A model generated the notes under the pieces. That model searched no databases. It saw only the letters and a program-made list of their open reading frames with translations, and was not told where the DNA came from. Positions 19,181-27,462 of a stretch of DNA of 64,000 bases are shown one piece after another (position 1 is the stretch's first letter; the number at the start of each line of letters is the position of its first letter). Source of the DNA: Parapedobacter defluvii (GTDB lineage: Bacteria; Bacteroidota; Bacteroidia; Sphingobacteriales; Sphingobacteriaceae). The stretch covers positions 124,001 through 188,000 of the forward strand of contig NZ_BMIK01000009.1 in NCBI RefSeq assembly GCF_014642075.1. The letters run 5' to 3'. The position numbers and the translations under genes were made by a program.

Positions 19181-19717
19181 TCAGTTCCTCAAATTAGCTA
19201 GCAGTTTCCGTTTTCCCCGGAGAAATTGGCTCCGTGAGGTAGCTTCACTGATGCGGAGGATATGGGCAATTTCCTCGTGGTCATATCCCTCCAGCAAGTG
19301 TAAGGTAAGTACCAGTCGATAACCGTCAGGCAATTGGCTGATTGCAGTTTTGATGGTTTCTACCCGCCACTCCAAATTGTCTTCTTCGGCTGTCTCATCG
19401 GCGATTTGTTCACTCTCCTCCAAGGATTGGAATGCCAGTTTCCGTTTCCGAAGTGCCGATATCGATTTGTTGACAACAATTTGTTTCATCCACAGCCCAA
19501 ATGTGCTCTCTTGGCGGAAACTGTCCAAACGGGTGAACGCATCCACAAATGCTTCCTGCAATACATCGGCGGCTTCCGCCTCGTCCTGAACAATACGGAG
19601 CGCCGTATTATACATCGCCTTTGCATACAGGTTGTATAGTTTGAATTGGGATTGGCGGTCGCCCCGTTTACAGGCTACTACCAACTCATAATGCTTATCA
19701 TTGAATGAAGTTTCCAA
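19181..19717 (-). CDS. ECF-type RNA polymerase sigma factor
   Basis: A 178-residue sigma-70 family ECF factor. Region 2 contains the core-binding and -10-melting helices (AEAADVLQEAFVDAFTRLDSF). Region 4 is a helix-turn-helix (YDHEEIAHILRISEATSRSQF) that reads the -35 element. It is first in a three-gene operon with a membrane protein and a DUF4097-like exported protein, an arrangement that suggests envelope signalling. The 145-bp divergent region upstream, shared with the rRNA methyltransferase gene, probably carries its autoregulated promoter, but no clear box is visible on this strand. Confidence 0.92.
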   Translation of the reverse strand: METSFNDKHYELVVACKRGDRQSQFKLYNLYAKAMYNTALRIVQDEAEAADVLQEAFVDAFTRLDSFRQESTFGLWMKQIVVNKSISALRKRKLAFQSLEESEQIADETAEEDNLEWRVETIKTAISQLPDGYRLVLTLHLLEGYDHEEIAHILRISEATSRSQFLRGKRKLLANLRN

Positions 19718-19849
19718 TTATGTACTTCGTCTAACGTTCAACATTGCCGTATTCTTTTTTCCTGTTTTGATCTTAACTTGTTTATATAATAGACGCAGCC
19801 GATTGAACGCATGTTGCATATTATTGGAGAAAAGTTACTGAAAGTTCTC

Positions 19850-19857
19850 TAAGTTTG
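19850..19857 (+). promoter_or_regulatory. -7 promoter box immediately before the rRNA methyltransferase gene
   Basis: TAAGTTTG is only 5 bp from the ATG at 19863, with a TTG 23 bp upstream at 19824-19826. If used, the transcript would start at or next to the start codon, giving a leaderless mRNA. Confidence 0.45.
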
Positions 19858-19862
19858 CAGCG

Positions 19863-21050
19863 ATGCATACCATTAAATTGAAAAAGGACAAGACGAAAGC
19901 TGCCCATCAACGGCATCCCTGGATATTTTCCGGTGCGGTGGCGGAAAGCGGAGGGAGACCCCAGGATGGGGATGTAGTGCGGGTAGTTGACCATTTAGAT
20001 GAATTTATCGCTTATGGTCTGTATAACGGGCAGTCGCGTGTAGCTGTCCGGCTGATCGAGTGGGACGTTGACCGGTTCCCTGACGAGGACTGGTGGCGTG
20101 TACGTGTACGACGGGCGGTAGAAGCTAGAAATCCCTTGTTGCGGTCTTCAGATACCAACACCGTACGCCTTATATTTGCGGAGTCAGATTTTCTGCCCGG
20201 ACTGATTGTTGATAAATATGCCGATTTCCTTTCCATCCAGATTCACGCCTCTGGAGTTGAGCGGGTCAAGCAGCTGGTAACAGACGAGTTGAATCAATTA
20301 CTGAATCCACAGGGTATTTACGAACGTAGCGACGCCAATGCGCGCCAGCACGAGGGGTTGGTGCCTGCAAACGGCGTGTTATCGGGTAACCTTCCCCCAG
20401 AGTGGCTGGAAATCAAGGAAAATGGTATTCGCTATCAGGTAAATATCGCGGAAGGACAGAAATCCGGTTTCTATTGTGACCAACGGGATAATCGTTTATA
20501 TACAGCACATTACGCCTGCGGTAAGCGGGTGTTGGATTGTTTCTGCTATTCGGGAGGATTTTCTTTGAATGCATTTGCTCACGGGGCCGCATCGGTTGTA
20601 AGTGTTGACAGCTCGGCATTGGCAATGGAAACGCTGAAGCGGAATGTAGCAGTTAATGGCTTTGATGAAAGCAAGCATATAGCCATACAGGCGGATGTAA
20701 ACAGGCAGCTTCGGATATTTTCGGATAGCGGTCAACGGTTCGATTTGATTGTATTAGATCCACCCAAATATGCACCCTCGCGATCTAGACTTGAAAAGGC
20801 AGCGCGTGCGTATAAAGACTTGAACCGACGGGGACTGCTTTTATTGGAGCAGGGCGGTTTGCTGGCCACATTCTCTTGTTCGGCTGCCATGGATATGGCA
20901 ACGTTTAAACAAATATTGGCGTGGGCTGCCTTGGATGCAGGTAAAGAAATTCAATTTATACGGCAATTTACACAATCGGATGATCATCCTGTACGCGCCT
21001 CATTTCCGGAAGGGGAATACCTAAAAGGATTGCTTTGCCGTGTGGTATGA
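19863..21050 (+). CDS. class I SAM-dependent rRNA cytosine-C5 methyltransferase, RlmI-like
   Basis: A 395-residue RlmI/RlmK-type enzyme. It has an N-terminal PUA RNA-binding domain (residues 1-~75), a central linker, and a Rossmann methyltransferase domain with the SAM motif VLDCFCYSGGFSLNAF and the catalytic-side motif LIVLDPPKYAPSR. A Cys in the late motif FSCS is compatible with C5-cytosine chemistry. Its E. coli relative methylates 23S rRNA. Homology begins at the first Met. It is convergent with the aminotransferase gene, with only 3 bp between stops. Confidence 0.88.
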   Translation: MHTIKLKKDKTKAAHQRHPWIFSGAVAESGGRPQDGDVVRVVDHLDEFIAYGLYNGQSRVAVRLIEWDVDRFPDEDWWRVRVRRAVEARNPLLRSSDTNTVRLIFAESDFLPGLIVDKYADFLSIQIHASGVERVKQLVTDELNQLLNPQGIYERSDANARQHEGLVPANGVLSGNLPPEWLEIKENGIRYQVNIAEGQKSGFYCDQRDNRLYTAHYACGKRVLDCFCYSGGFSLNAFAHGAASVVSVDSSALAMETLKRNVAVNGFDESKHIAIQADVNRQLRIFSDSGQRFDLIVLDPPKYAPSRSRLEKAARAYKDLNRRGLLLLEQGGLLATFSCSAAMDMATFKQILAWAALDAGKEIQFIRQFTQSDDHPVRASFPEGEYLKGLLCRVV

Positions 21051-21053
21051 TGG

Positions 21054-22250
21054 CTAGTTAACCTGTTGAGAAAAAGCGATGCCATCCCGTATTACCTTGC
21101 AAGCCATCTGAATCTCGTCATCGCTGATGGTAAGGGGCGGAGCTATACGCAGTGCCGTGTCGCAATGGAGAAACCAATCGATAATCACACCGTTTTCCGC
21201 ACAATATTGGCTGATTTGTTCCACCTGAGCAAAGTTATCCATTTGCAGGCAGAGCATTAACCCAAGACCACGTACTTCGCGAATCAGTGGGTGTTGCAGG
21301 TGTTGCCGAAATAATTGTGCCTTTCGTTCCACTCCTTCCGTCAATTGGTCGTCCAAAATTACATTGAGTGATGCCAGTGCTGCTGCGCAGCTTACCGGGT
21401 GTCCGCCAAAGGTCGTAATGTGACCCAGGATCGGGTTGTCAGTAATAACATCCATCACTGCTTTGTTTGCAACAAATGCCCCGATAGGCATTCCTCCTCC
21501 CATGCCTTTGGCGAGCAGGAGAATATCGGGAACAATACCGTAATGTGCGAAAGCAAAGAGTTGGCCGGTACGACCAAACCCAGTTTGAATTTCGTCAAAA
21601 ATTAGGAGCGAACCCGTCTCGTCACACCGTTTACGGATAGCCTGCATGTAATCTATGTCGGGTACGCGGATGCCGGCCTCGCCCTGTACAGCTTCCAGAA
21701 TTACCGCTGCAGTAGCTGAGGTAATCCGATTAACGTCTTCGACAACGTTGTAACGGATGAATTTGATCTCCGGTAGGAGAGGAGCATAGGCACAATGATA
21801 TTCCGGGTTGCCGATTAGACTTAGCGCCCCTTGGGTACTTCCATGATAGGCTTTTTCGGCCGCAATGATCTCGCGTCTTTGGGTGTATTTTTTTGCGATT
21901 TTCATCGCACCTTCCGTAGCTTCGGTGCCTGAATTGGTGAAATAGACGGTATTGAGGTGGTTGGGGAGTAACGAGAGCAGCTTAGTGGCAAACTGTACCT
22001 GCGGAGCCTGTATAAATTCACCGTAAACGGTCACATGCAGGTATTTATCGAGCTGGCTAGCTATAGCTTGAAGCACATTGGGATGGCGGTGTCCGATGTT
22101 GCTTACGGCAAATCCCGATACGAGGTCGATATATTTTTCGCCGTTGGGTCCATACAGGTATACTCCTTCGGCACGCTCAATTTCGATGAGTCTCGGTGAG
22201 TGGGAAGTTTGGGCCGTGTTTAATAAGAAAAGCTGCCTGTTGCTAAGCAT
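21054..22250 (-). CDS. class III PLP-dependent aminotransferase (acetylornithine/ornithine type)
   Basis: A 398-residue fold-type I aminotransferase. SGTEA (residues 107-111) binds the PLP phosphate, IFDEIQTGFGRTG (217-229) holds the PLP-ring aspartate, and Lys248 in LLAKGMGGGMP is the Schiff-base residue. The family uses acetylornithine, ornithine, 4-aminobutyrate or related omega-amino donors with 2-oxoglutarate. It stands alone here, away from arginine biosynthesis genes, so a role in arginine synthesis is uncertain. Confidence 0.9.
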   Translation of the reverse strand: MLSNRQLFLLNTAQTSHSPRLIEIERAEGVYLYGPNGEKYIDLVSGFAVSNIGHRHPNVLQAIASQLDKYLHVTVYGEFIQAPQVQFATKLLSLLPNHLNTVYFTNSGTEATEGAMKIAKKYTQRREIIAAEKAYHGSTQGALSLIGNPEYHCAYAPLLPEIKFIRYNVVEDVNRITSATAAVILEAVQGEAGIRVPDIDYMQAIRKRCDETGSLLIFDEIQTGFGRTGQLFAFAHYGIVPDILLLAKGMGGGMPIGAFVANKAVMDVITDNPILGHITTFGGHPVSCAAALASLNVILDDQLTEGVERKAQLFRQHLQHPLIREVRGLGLMLCLQMDNFAQVEQISQYCAENGVIIDWFLHCDTALRIAPPLTISDDEIQMACKVIRDGIAFSQQVN

Positions 22251-22262
22251 GTGCCACTGCGG

Positions 22263-22733
22263 TTATTCATTATCCCTATCGCGCCGCCGGTGTTGCAATT
22301 CCCGGAGTAGATAACTGCGGAATTCTTCTTCCACTTCAAAAAACCGGGAAGCCCGGGCCGGGCCGACTATTTCAGAGAAGCGTTTGCGATAGATTTTCTT
22401 TACCTCCAATTCCTTGGCATCAAAGGCAAGTACATCCCGGTTAGAGGGATTGAGGTTATTGCTTGGCAACTTTTGACTTTGAAGATTCGGGGTATAAGGT
22501 GTCTTGTCACTGCGTCGCTCACGTTTCAACGTAGATATTTCCCTGAAATACTGGTTATATACCGGGAAGAATTTCTGGGCTTCCGATGGAGTGAGATTGA
22601 GTTCCTTCGTGATGAAAGCAATTTTCTCCGCTTCGATTCGCTCAAATCGTTGTGCCCTGGTTTCCTGTGCCACTGCAATAACAGAAAACAGCAACATAAC
22701 GGTGGTAAAACTTAATTGTTTTATTGCGGTCAT
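22263..22733 (-). CDS. exported small helical protein, Spy/LTxxQ-like
   Basis: A 156-residue periplasmic protein with a signal peptide (…LLFSVIAVAQ). A helical core contains FITKELNLTPSEAQKFFPVY, resembling the LTxxQ motif of Spy/CpxP-type envelope-stress proteins, and a highly charged Arg/Glu-rich C-terminus follows. It begins 2 bp after the stop of the anti-sigma-like gene and is third in a sigma operon, so it is a plausible effector or sensor. The Spy relation is motif-level only. Confidence 0.65.
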   Translation of the reverse strand: MTAIKQLSFTTVMLLFSVIAVAQETRAQRFERIEAEKIAFITKELNLTPSEAQKFFPVYNQYFREISTLKRERRSDKTPYTPNLQSQKLPSNNLNPSNRDVLAFDAKELEVKKIYRKRFSEIVGPARASRFFEVEEEFRSYLLRELQHRRRDRDNE

Positions 22734-22735
22734 TT

Positions 22736-23449
22736 CTACAGCGTATGATTAAGGTAAGCCTCAAGATCCTCTTCACTAATGCTCTCGCCGATGACACGCT
22801 CGTCGAAGTCATCGAGCTGTTCCGAAATGTACATCATGTCATTGTCCGTACCGTAAAGCTCCAAATAGTTGAGTATCTCCTGGTCGGATACCGATGCCAA
22901 ATGGCTGGATGTTGCAGGCTGGTCTTCAACTGCCAACCGAGTAACGCCGACAATGCTGGCTACCAACGCGATACAAGCAGCGGCATAAGCCATCCACCTT
23001 GGTCGGCTGATTTTTCGGATGGGTATTTCCTGTTGTTGGTAAGTCTGGCGGGATAGGTTATCTTGCAGGGTTTCGAAATAAGATGCCGGAACCGAAAAAC
23101 CTGAATCCGAGGCATTTTCATTCAGCTTCTGTTGGAGTAATAACTGTTCTTCCAATTGGTCAAAATAACCGTCAGGGATGGAAAAACCTGATTCCGTAAT
23201 CGTTTCCTTCAGCTGTTGTTCTTTGATTTTTGCTAGAATACGATCGCCCAATTGATCGAAATAACCGGTAGGTACGCTCCCTATACTCTTTATGTGTTGT
23301 ACTTCTTCGATCAATCTGCATTGTTGCAGCGTGCATTCCTGAAGGTCCGTAAAATAACCGTCTGGGACAGTATACGGATTCACACGTAACACTTCGGGCA
23401 GGGATTTGTCCGGAGTGTCGATTGGGCGGTATGTGTGTTTTTCCTTCAT
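22736..23449 (-). CDS. putative anti-sigma factor with four PxGYF repeats
   Basis: A 237-residue protein whose cytoplasmic part carries four copies of a P-x-G/S-Y-F-x-x-L motif at residues 29, 60, 92 and 121 (PDGYF, PTGYF, PDGYF, PASYF), spaced 29-32 residues apart. One transmembrane helix follows at ~152-170 and then an acidic periplasmic tail. It lies 33 bp after an ECF sigma gene, and the topology fits an anti-sigma factor. The repeats may be helical hooks that hold sigma regions 2 and 4, or a separate binding array. It has no zinc motif. The anti-sigma role is inferred. Confidence 0.65.
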   Translation of the reverse strand: MKEKHTYRPIDTPDKSLPEVLRVNPYTVPDGYFTDLQECTLQQCRLIEEVQHIKSIGSVPTGYFDQLGDRILAKIKEQQLKETITESGFSIPDGYFDQLEEQLLLQQKLNENASDSGFSVPASYFETLQDNLSRQTYQQQEIPIRKISRPRWMAYAAACIALVASIVGVTRLAVEDQPATSSHLASVSDQEILNYLELYGTDNDMMYISEQLDDFDERVIGESISEEDLEAYLNHTL

Positions 23450-23482
23450 GGTAATTCTTAGATGTTTTTGTTACGTGAAGGT

Positions 23483-24031
23483 TTAATCGTTTGCTTCAAA
23501 AAATTGCGTTATTTTCTTCACGGCCAAGTGGTAAGAGGCCTTCAATGCTCCTACACTGGTACCCACGATTTCCGATATTTCTTCGTATTTTAGATCATCA
23601 AAATATTTCATATTAAACACCATGCGCTGTTTCTCGGGAAGTGTAAGCAAGGCTTGTTGCAATTTTAATTGGGCTTGCGTACCGTTAAAATAATTGGTGT
23701 CGGTCAATGAGTCGGCTAAATAAGCCGAACTCTCATCGTCTAGCGATACGTTTTGACGTTGCTTTTTCTTGTTCAGAAACGTAATGCATTCATTGGTGGC
23801 TATTCGGTAGAGCCACGTATATAATTGTGCGTCCTCCCGGAAGTTTCCAAGGTTTTTCCACACTTTAACAAAAATGTCCTGTACCAGATCATCCGCATCA
23901 TCGTGGTCGATGACCAGGCGCCGCACATGCCAATAGATTTTCTGTTGATATTTCTTTAGCAATTGTGCAAACGCCTCGTCACGCGTACGCTTGTCGGCAA
24001 ATTTATCCAGTATCTGTGCATCTTCCATCAT
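23483..24031 (-). CDS. ECF-type RNA polymerase sigma factor
   Basis: A 182-residue ECF sigma factor. Region 2 includes HDDADDLVQDIFVKVWKNLG and region 4 includes LPEKQRMVFNMKYF and the recognition helix around EEISEIVGTSVGALKAS. I use the ATG at 24031; a GTG three codons upstream is possible. The gene starts 26 bp after the transketolase stop on the same strand, so read-through from the metabolic genes is possible. It heads the unit sigma, PxGYF anti-sigma-like protein, Spy-like protein. Confidence 0.92.
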   Translation of the reverse strand: MMEDAQILDKFADKRTRDEAFAQLLKKYQQKIYWHVRRLVIDHDDADDLVQDIFVKVWKNLGNFREDAQLYTWLYRIATNECITFLNKKKQRQNVSLDDESSAYLADSLTDTNYFNGTQAQLKLQQALLTLPEKQRMVFNMKYFDDLKYEEISEIVGTSVGALKASYHLAVKKITQFFEAND

Positions 24032-24057
24032 TTGCTGCACTTTCCCTGCGTGGGTAT

Positions 24058-25011
24058 TTATTTGCGTTTAATCACCCGTTGGACAGCAGCAACGATATTA
24101 GCCGCATTCAGGCCGTATTTTTCCATCAGCTGAGCGGGAGTACCGCTTTCGCCGAAGCTGTCGTTTACGGCAACATACTCTTGGGGAGTTGGATTGTTTT
24201 TTGCCAGTACCTGGGCTACACTATCGCCAAGTCCACCTAAACGGTTATGCTCCTCGGCGGTGACCACACATCCGGTTTTGGCTACCGACTTCAAAATTGC
24301 TTCTTCATCAAGGGGTTTGATCGTATGGATATTGATGATTTCTGCGTCGATTCCCATTTCAGCCAATTGTTCTCCTGCTTGGATGGCTTCCCATACCAGG
24401 TGACCTGTGGCAAAAATACTTACGTCTTTGCCTTCGTTGACCATCCATGCTTTGCCGATTTCAAACTTTTGATCGGGTGCTGTAAAAATGGGAACTACCG
24501 GACGGCCGAAGCGCAGATACACGGGCCCGTGATGATCTGCAATGGCGATGGTGGCTGCCTTGGTCTGATTGTAATCGCACGGGTTGATCACCGTCATGCC
24601 GGGCAACATCTTCATCAGTCCGATGTCTTCCAGGATTTGGTGGGTTGCCCCGTCTTCCCCAAGTGTTAGGCCCGCATGCGAAGCACAGATCTTTACATTT
24701 TTATCGGAGTATGCGATGGATTGGCGTATTTGGTCATACACCCTTCCTGTGGAGAAATTAGCGAAAGTCCCTGTATACGGGATTTTTCCGCCAATGGTCA
24801 ACCCGGCAGCGATCCCCATCATATTAGCTTCCGCGATGCCTACTTGAAAGAAGCGTTCGGGAAATTCTTTGATAAAATCATTCATTTTCAGCGAACCGAT
24901 CAGGTCGGCACAAAGCGCCACGACATTTTCGTTTTTCCGGCCTACTTCCAATAAACCGGCTCCGAATCCAGAGCGGGTATCCTTTTTATCTGTATATGTG
25001 TATTTTTTCAT
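24058..25011 (-). CDS. transketolase, C-terminal subunit
   Basis: A 317-residue half-transketolase containing the pyrimidine-binding domain (residues ~5-165, with GIAEANMMGIAAGL carrying the conserved Glu that activates thiamine diphosphate) and the C-terminal transketolase domain (~185-305). With the separately encoded N-terminal half it makes the complete ThDP enzyme of the non-oxidative pentose phosphate pathway. Here the two genes are separated by 246 bp that contain a quasi-repeat region. Confidence 0.93.
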   Translation of the reverse strand: MKKYTYTDKKDTRSGFGAGLLEVGRKNENVVALCADLIGSLKMNDFIKEFPERFFQVGIAEANMMGIAAGLTIGGKIPYTGTFANFSTGRVYDQIRQSIAYSDKNVKICASHAGLTLGEDGATHQILEDIGLMKMLPGMTVINPCDYNQTKAATIAIADHHGPVYLRFGRPVVPIFTAPDQKFEIGKAWMVNEGKDVSIFATGHLVWEAIQAGEQLAEMGIDAEIINIHTIKPLDEEAILKSVAKTGCVVTAEEHNRLGGLGDSVAQVLAKNNPTPQEYVAVNDSFGESGTPAQLMEKYGLNAANIVAAVQRVIKRK

Positions 25012-25140
25012 CTGTGTATAATTTGCTTTTTAACGGCGATGAAGCTATCAGATTTTTCATCAGCGTATGTTTTAAACGGCATTCAAGAGGGCAAAGCCGT
25101 TTATTCATTCCCTTGTGTGATTGAATAAATCATGATGGTT

Positions 25141-25257
25141 TCATTGTTTTTAAGATTTGAGATATAAGACGTCAGATATGAAACTTGGATAAGAGGTGTC
25201 AGACTCTGTATTGCCTAAACGTTGTCTGATGTCTGAGATCTGTTGTCTAACGTCTAA
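25141..25257. repeat. degenerate GTCTGA/GTCTAA quasi-repeat block
   Basis: Between the two transketolase genes lie many short related units: AGACGTCAGATA, GGTGTCAGACTC, TTGTCTGATGTCTGAGATCTG, TTGTCTAACGTCTAATC. Units on the right are inverted relative to those on the left, so the block can fold back imperfectly. It has no coding potential. The rest of the gap (25012-25140) shows no feature. Confidence 0.6.
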
Positions 25258-26103
25258 TCAATAATCTCCGAGTGTTTCCTCCAACTGGGCGAGTGCTGCG
25301 GCGAGCTGTTCGTCATTGGGTGCTACGCCATGCCATTTGTGTGACCCCATCATAAAGTCCACCCCGTTCCCCATTTCCGTTTTCATCAGAATCAATACAG
25401 GTTTACCCTTTCCCGTACGGGATTTGGCTTCCGCCAATCCTGCCAACACTTCACTCATCACATTGCCCTTCATTTCAAGAACATCCCAGCCAAAAGCTTC
25501 CCATTTTGCCCGGAGATTGCCAAGCGACAGTACCTGCTCGGTAGAGCCGTCGATCTGCTGTCCATTGTAATCAATGGTAGCAATGAGGTTATCAACTTTA
25601 TTAAAAGGAGCATACATGGCGGCCTCCCAGATCTGCCCTTCCTGCTGTTCGCCGTCGCCCATCAACACATATACCAAATGGTTGTCGTTATTGAGTTTTT
25701 TTGCACGTGCCGCACCGATAGCCACAGACAGCCCTTGGCCGAGGGAGCCGGATGCCACGCGTATGCCGGGCAAGCCTTCGTGCGTGGTTGGATGCCCCTG
25801 AAGGCGTGAATTGATCTGACGGAAGGTTGCCAGCTCGCTCACTCCGAAGTAACCTGCACGCGCCAGTGTACTGTAAAATACGGGTGAAATATGTCCGTTG
25901 GACAGAAAGAAGATATCTTCTCCGATACCGTTTATATCAAATCCTTCCTTTCGCTCCATGGCACTGAAATATAGGGCAACGAAATATTCAGTACAGCCCA
26001 ATGATCCGCCGGGGTGCCCGGATTGGCAGGCGTGGACCATCCGTACGATGTCCCGTCTGACCTGCGATGCGATTTTTTCTAATTTCGTGATGTCTTCGTT
26101 CAT
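25258..26103 (-). CDS. transketolase, N-terminal subunit
   Basis: A 281-residue half-transketolase with the thiamine-diphosphate-binding domain. It has an SGHPGGSLGCTEYFVAL helix near the N-terminus, GSLGQGLSVAIGAA, and the Mg/diphosphate motif GDGEQQEGQIWEA ending near the conserved Asn. It transfers two-carbon units between sugar phosphates. It is promoted from a TAnnTTTG box just upstream and is likely co-transcribed with the C-terminal half despite the 246-bp gap. Confidence 0.94.
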   Translation of the reverse strand: MNEDITKLEKIASQVRRDIVRMVHACQSGHPGGSLGCTEYFVALYFSAMERKEGFDINGIGEDIFFLSNGHISPVFYSTLARAGYFGVSELATFRQINSRLQGHPTTHEGLPGIRVASGSLGQGLSVAIGAARAKKLNNDNHLVYVLMGDGEQQEGQIWEAAMYAPFNKVDNLIATIDYNGQQIDGSTEQVLSLGNLRAKWEAFGWDVLEMKGNVMSEVLAGLAEAKSRTGKGKPVLILMKTEMGNGVDFMMGSHKWHGVAPNDEQLAAALAQLEETLGDY

Positions 26104-26128
26104 TATATGGTTATTATTCGATTTGACG

Positions 26129-26136
26129 CAAAGTTA
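26129..26136 (-). promoter_or_regulatory. -7 promoter box for the transketolase genes
   Basis: On the minus strand TAACTTTG fits TAnnTTTG and lies 25 bp upstream of the ATG at 26103, within the 57-bp gap before the esterase gene stop. Confidence 0.5.
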
Positions 26137-26160
26137 AGATTTTACGGTAACTTCTCTGCG

Positions 26161-26838
26161 CTACAGCAGGGGTTTTAATACCTTCCACACGTTTTCAGCT
26201 AGGATTTGATGTCCTTCTGCAGTTGGATGGATACCGTCAGATTGATTTAGTTTGGATTCGCCGGCTACGCCTTCCAGCAAGAAGGGAACATAAGCCATGT
26301 TATTTTTTTTTGCCAATGTGGGAAAAATGGTTGTGAACGCCTTACCATAGTCGCCACCCATACTGGGCGGCACCATCATACCCGTTAATACCAATTTACA
26401 ATCGGGATACTTGGCGGTGACTTTGTCAACAATATGCTGCAAATTTTTTTGGGTTTCTTCCGTAGGTATGCCGCGTAAGCCGTCATTGGCACCCAATTCC
26501 AATACAAATATGTCTATTTTTTCGTTTAACAGCCAATCAATACGTTCATTGCCGGCAGCGGAGGTCTCACCACTTAGGCCGGCGTTGATTACGCGGTAGG
26601 GAAGTTCGAGCGAATCTATCCAATGCTGGATAATGCCCGGAAAAGCCAGCATCTGGCTTTCCAACCCCATCCCCGCGGTTAGGCTATTCCCAAAAAATAA
26701 AATATTTTTAGTTTCCGATGGAGTGATCAGGGTATCCGGTTGCACTTCGGCCGATTGTCCCTCAACACCCGTACGGGAGGAATTACCACAACCTAATGCG
26801 ATGAAAAGCCCGAAAACAGCAAATGCCCTGATCACCAT
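26161..26838 (-). CDS. SGNH/GDSL esterase lipoprotein (TesA-like arylesterase)
   Basis: A 225-residue SGNH hydrolase. A lipoprotein signal ends at Cys in IALGC (residue 17). Block I is FFGNSLTAG with the nucleophile Ser, block III is GANDG, and block V is SDGIHPTAEGH with the Asp/His pair. FGNSL replaces the more common FGDSL. It hydrolyses short esters or lipids in the periplasm or at the membrane. The stop lies 3 bp downstream of nothing on this strand, and its start is 3 bp after the Nfu gene stop, so it is co-transcribed with nfu. Confidence 0.88.
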   Translation of the reverse strand: MVIRAFAVFGLFIALGCGNSSRTGVEGQSAEVQPDTLITPSETKNILFFGNSLTAGMGLESQMLAFPGIIQHWIDSLELPYRVINAGLSGETSAAGNERIDWLLNEKIDIFVLELGANDGLRGIPTEETQKNLQHIVDKVTAKYPDCKLVLTGMMVPPSMGGDYGKAFTTIFPTLAKKNNMAYVPFLLEGVAGESKLNQSDGIHPTAEGHQILAENVWKVLKPLL

Positions 26839-26841
26839 TGA

Positions 26842-27396
26842 TTACATTGCTTCTGCTACGACTTCCTGCACTTCCGGTACCATCCGTTTTAATAATCCTT
26901 CGATACCTGCTTTAAGTGTAATGGTGGAAGAAGGGCATCCACTGCAAGAACCACGCAACTCAACCACAACAGTACCTTCATCGAAAGACTTATAATGAAT
27001 GGCACCTCCATCTTGCTCTACAGCAGGGCGTACATAATCGTGCAGAATCTGCTGTATTTTGATTTCAGTTTCTGTGCCTTCAAAGGTGACATCCTCGTCT
27101 TTTGAGATTTCCTGTACTTTAAGCTCCGACTCAACAGCACCTTTTACAAAGTCTTTCAGGATGCCTTCAATGTCTTCCCATTCAGCATCGTCAGTTTTGG
27201 TGATTGTCACAAAATTACTGGCGAAAAATACACCGTTGACAAAGTTGAACTTGAATAGCTCCCGTGCAAATGGAGAGTCCTGAGCTTTTTCCCGATCGGG
27301 ATAATCCAAGCTTCCATTGATCAATAACTTATTGACCAAAAATTTCATGGTTGCCGGATTGGGTGTATATTCGGTATAAACGTTGATCGTTGCCAT
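26842..27396 (-). CDS. NifU/Nfu iron-sulfur cluster scaffold or carrier protein
   Basis: A 184-residue protein with an Nfu N-terminal domain (residues ~5-95, NPATMKFLVNK motif) and a C-terminal NifU domain. The latter contains GSCSGCPSSTITLKAG, whose CxxC pair binds a 4Fe-4S cluster in homodimers. It delivers Fe-S clusters to target enzymes in the cytoplasm. A GAGGA lies a few bases before the ATG. The SGNH esterase gene follows after 3 bp. Confidence 0.93.
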   Translation of the reverse strand: MATINVYTEYTPNPATMKFLVNKLLINGSLDYPDREKAQDSPFARELFKFNFVNGVFFASNFVTITKTDDAEWEDIEGILKDFVKGAVESELKVQEISKDEDVTFEGTETEIKIQQILHDYVRPAVEQDGGAIHYKSFDEGTVVVELRGSCSGCPSSTITLKAGIEGLLKRMVPEVQEVVAEAM

Positions 27397-27413
27397 TTTT
27401 TCCTCGTTTTTTA

Positions 27414-27421
27414 CAAAGATA
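27414..27421 (-). promoter_or_regulatory. -7 promoter box for the nfu-esterase unit
   Basis: On the minus strand TATCTTTG matches TAnnTTTG, 17 bp before the ATG at 27396, in the short gap after purB. Confidence 0.5.
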
Positions 27422-27462
27422 TTAATATTCCTCGAACATTGCAGTCAACGTATCGTCAAAGG

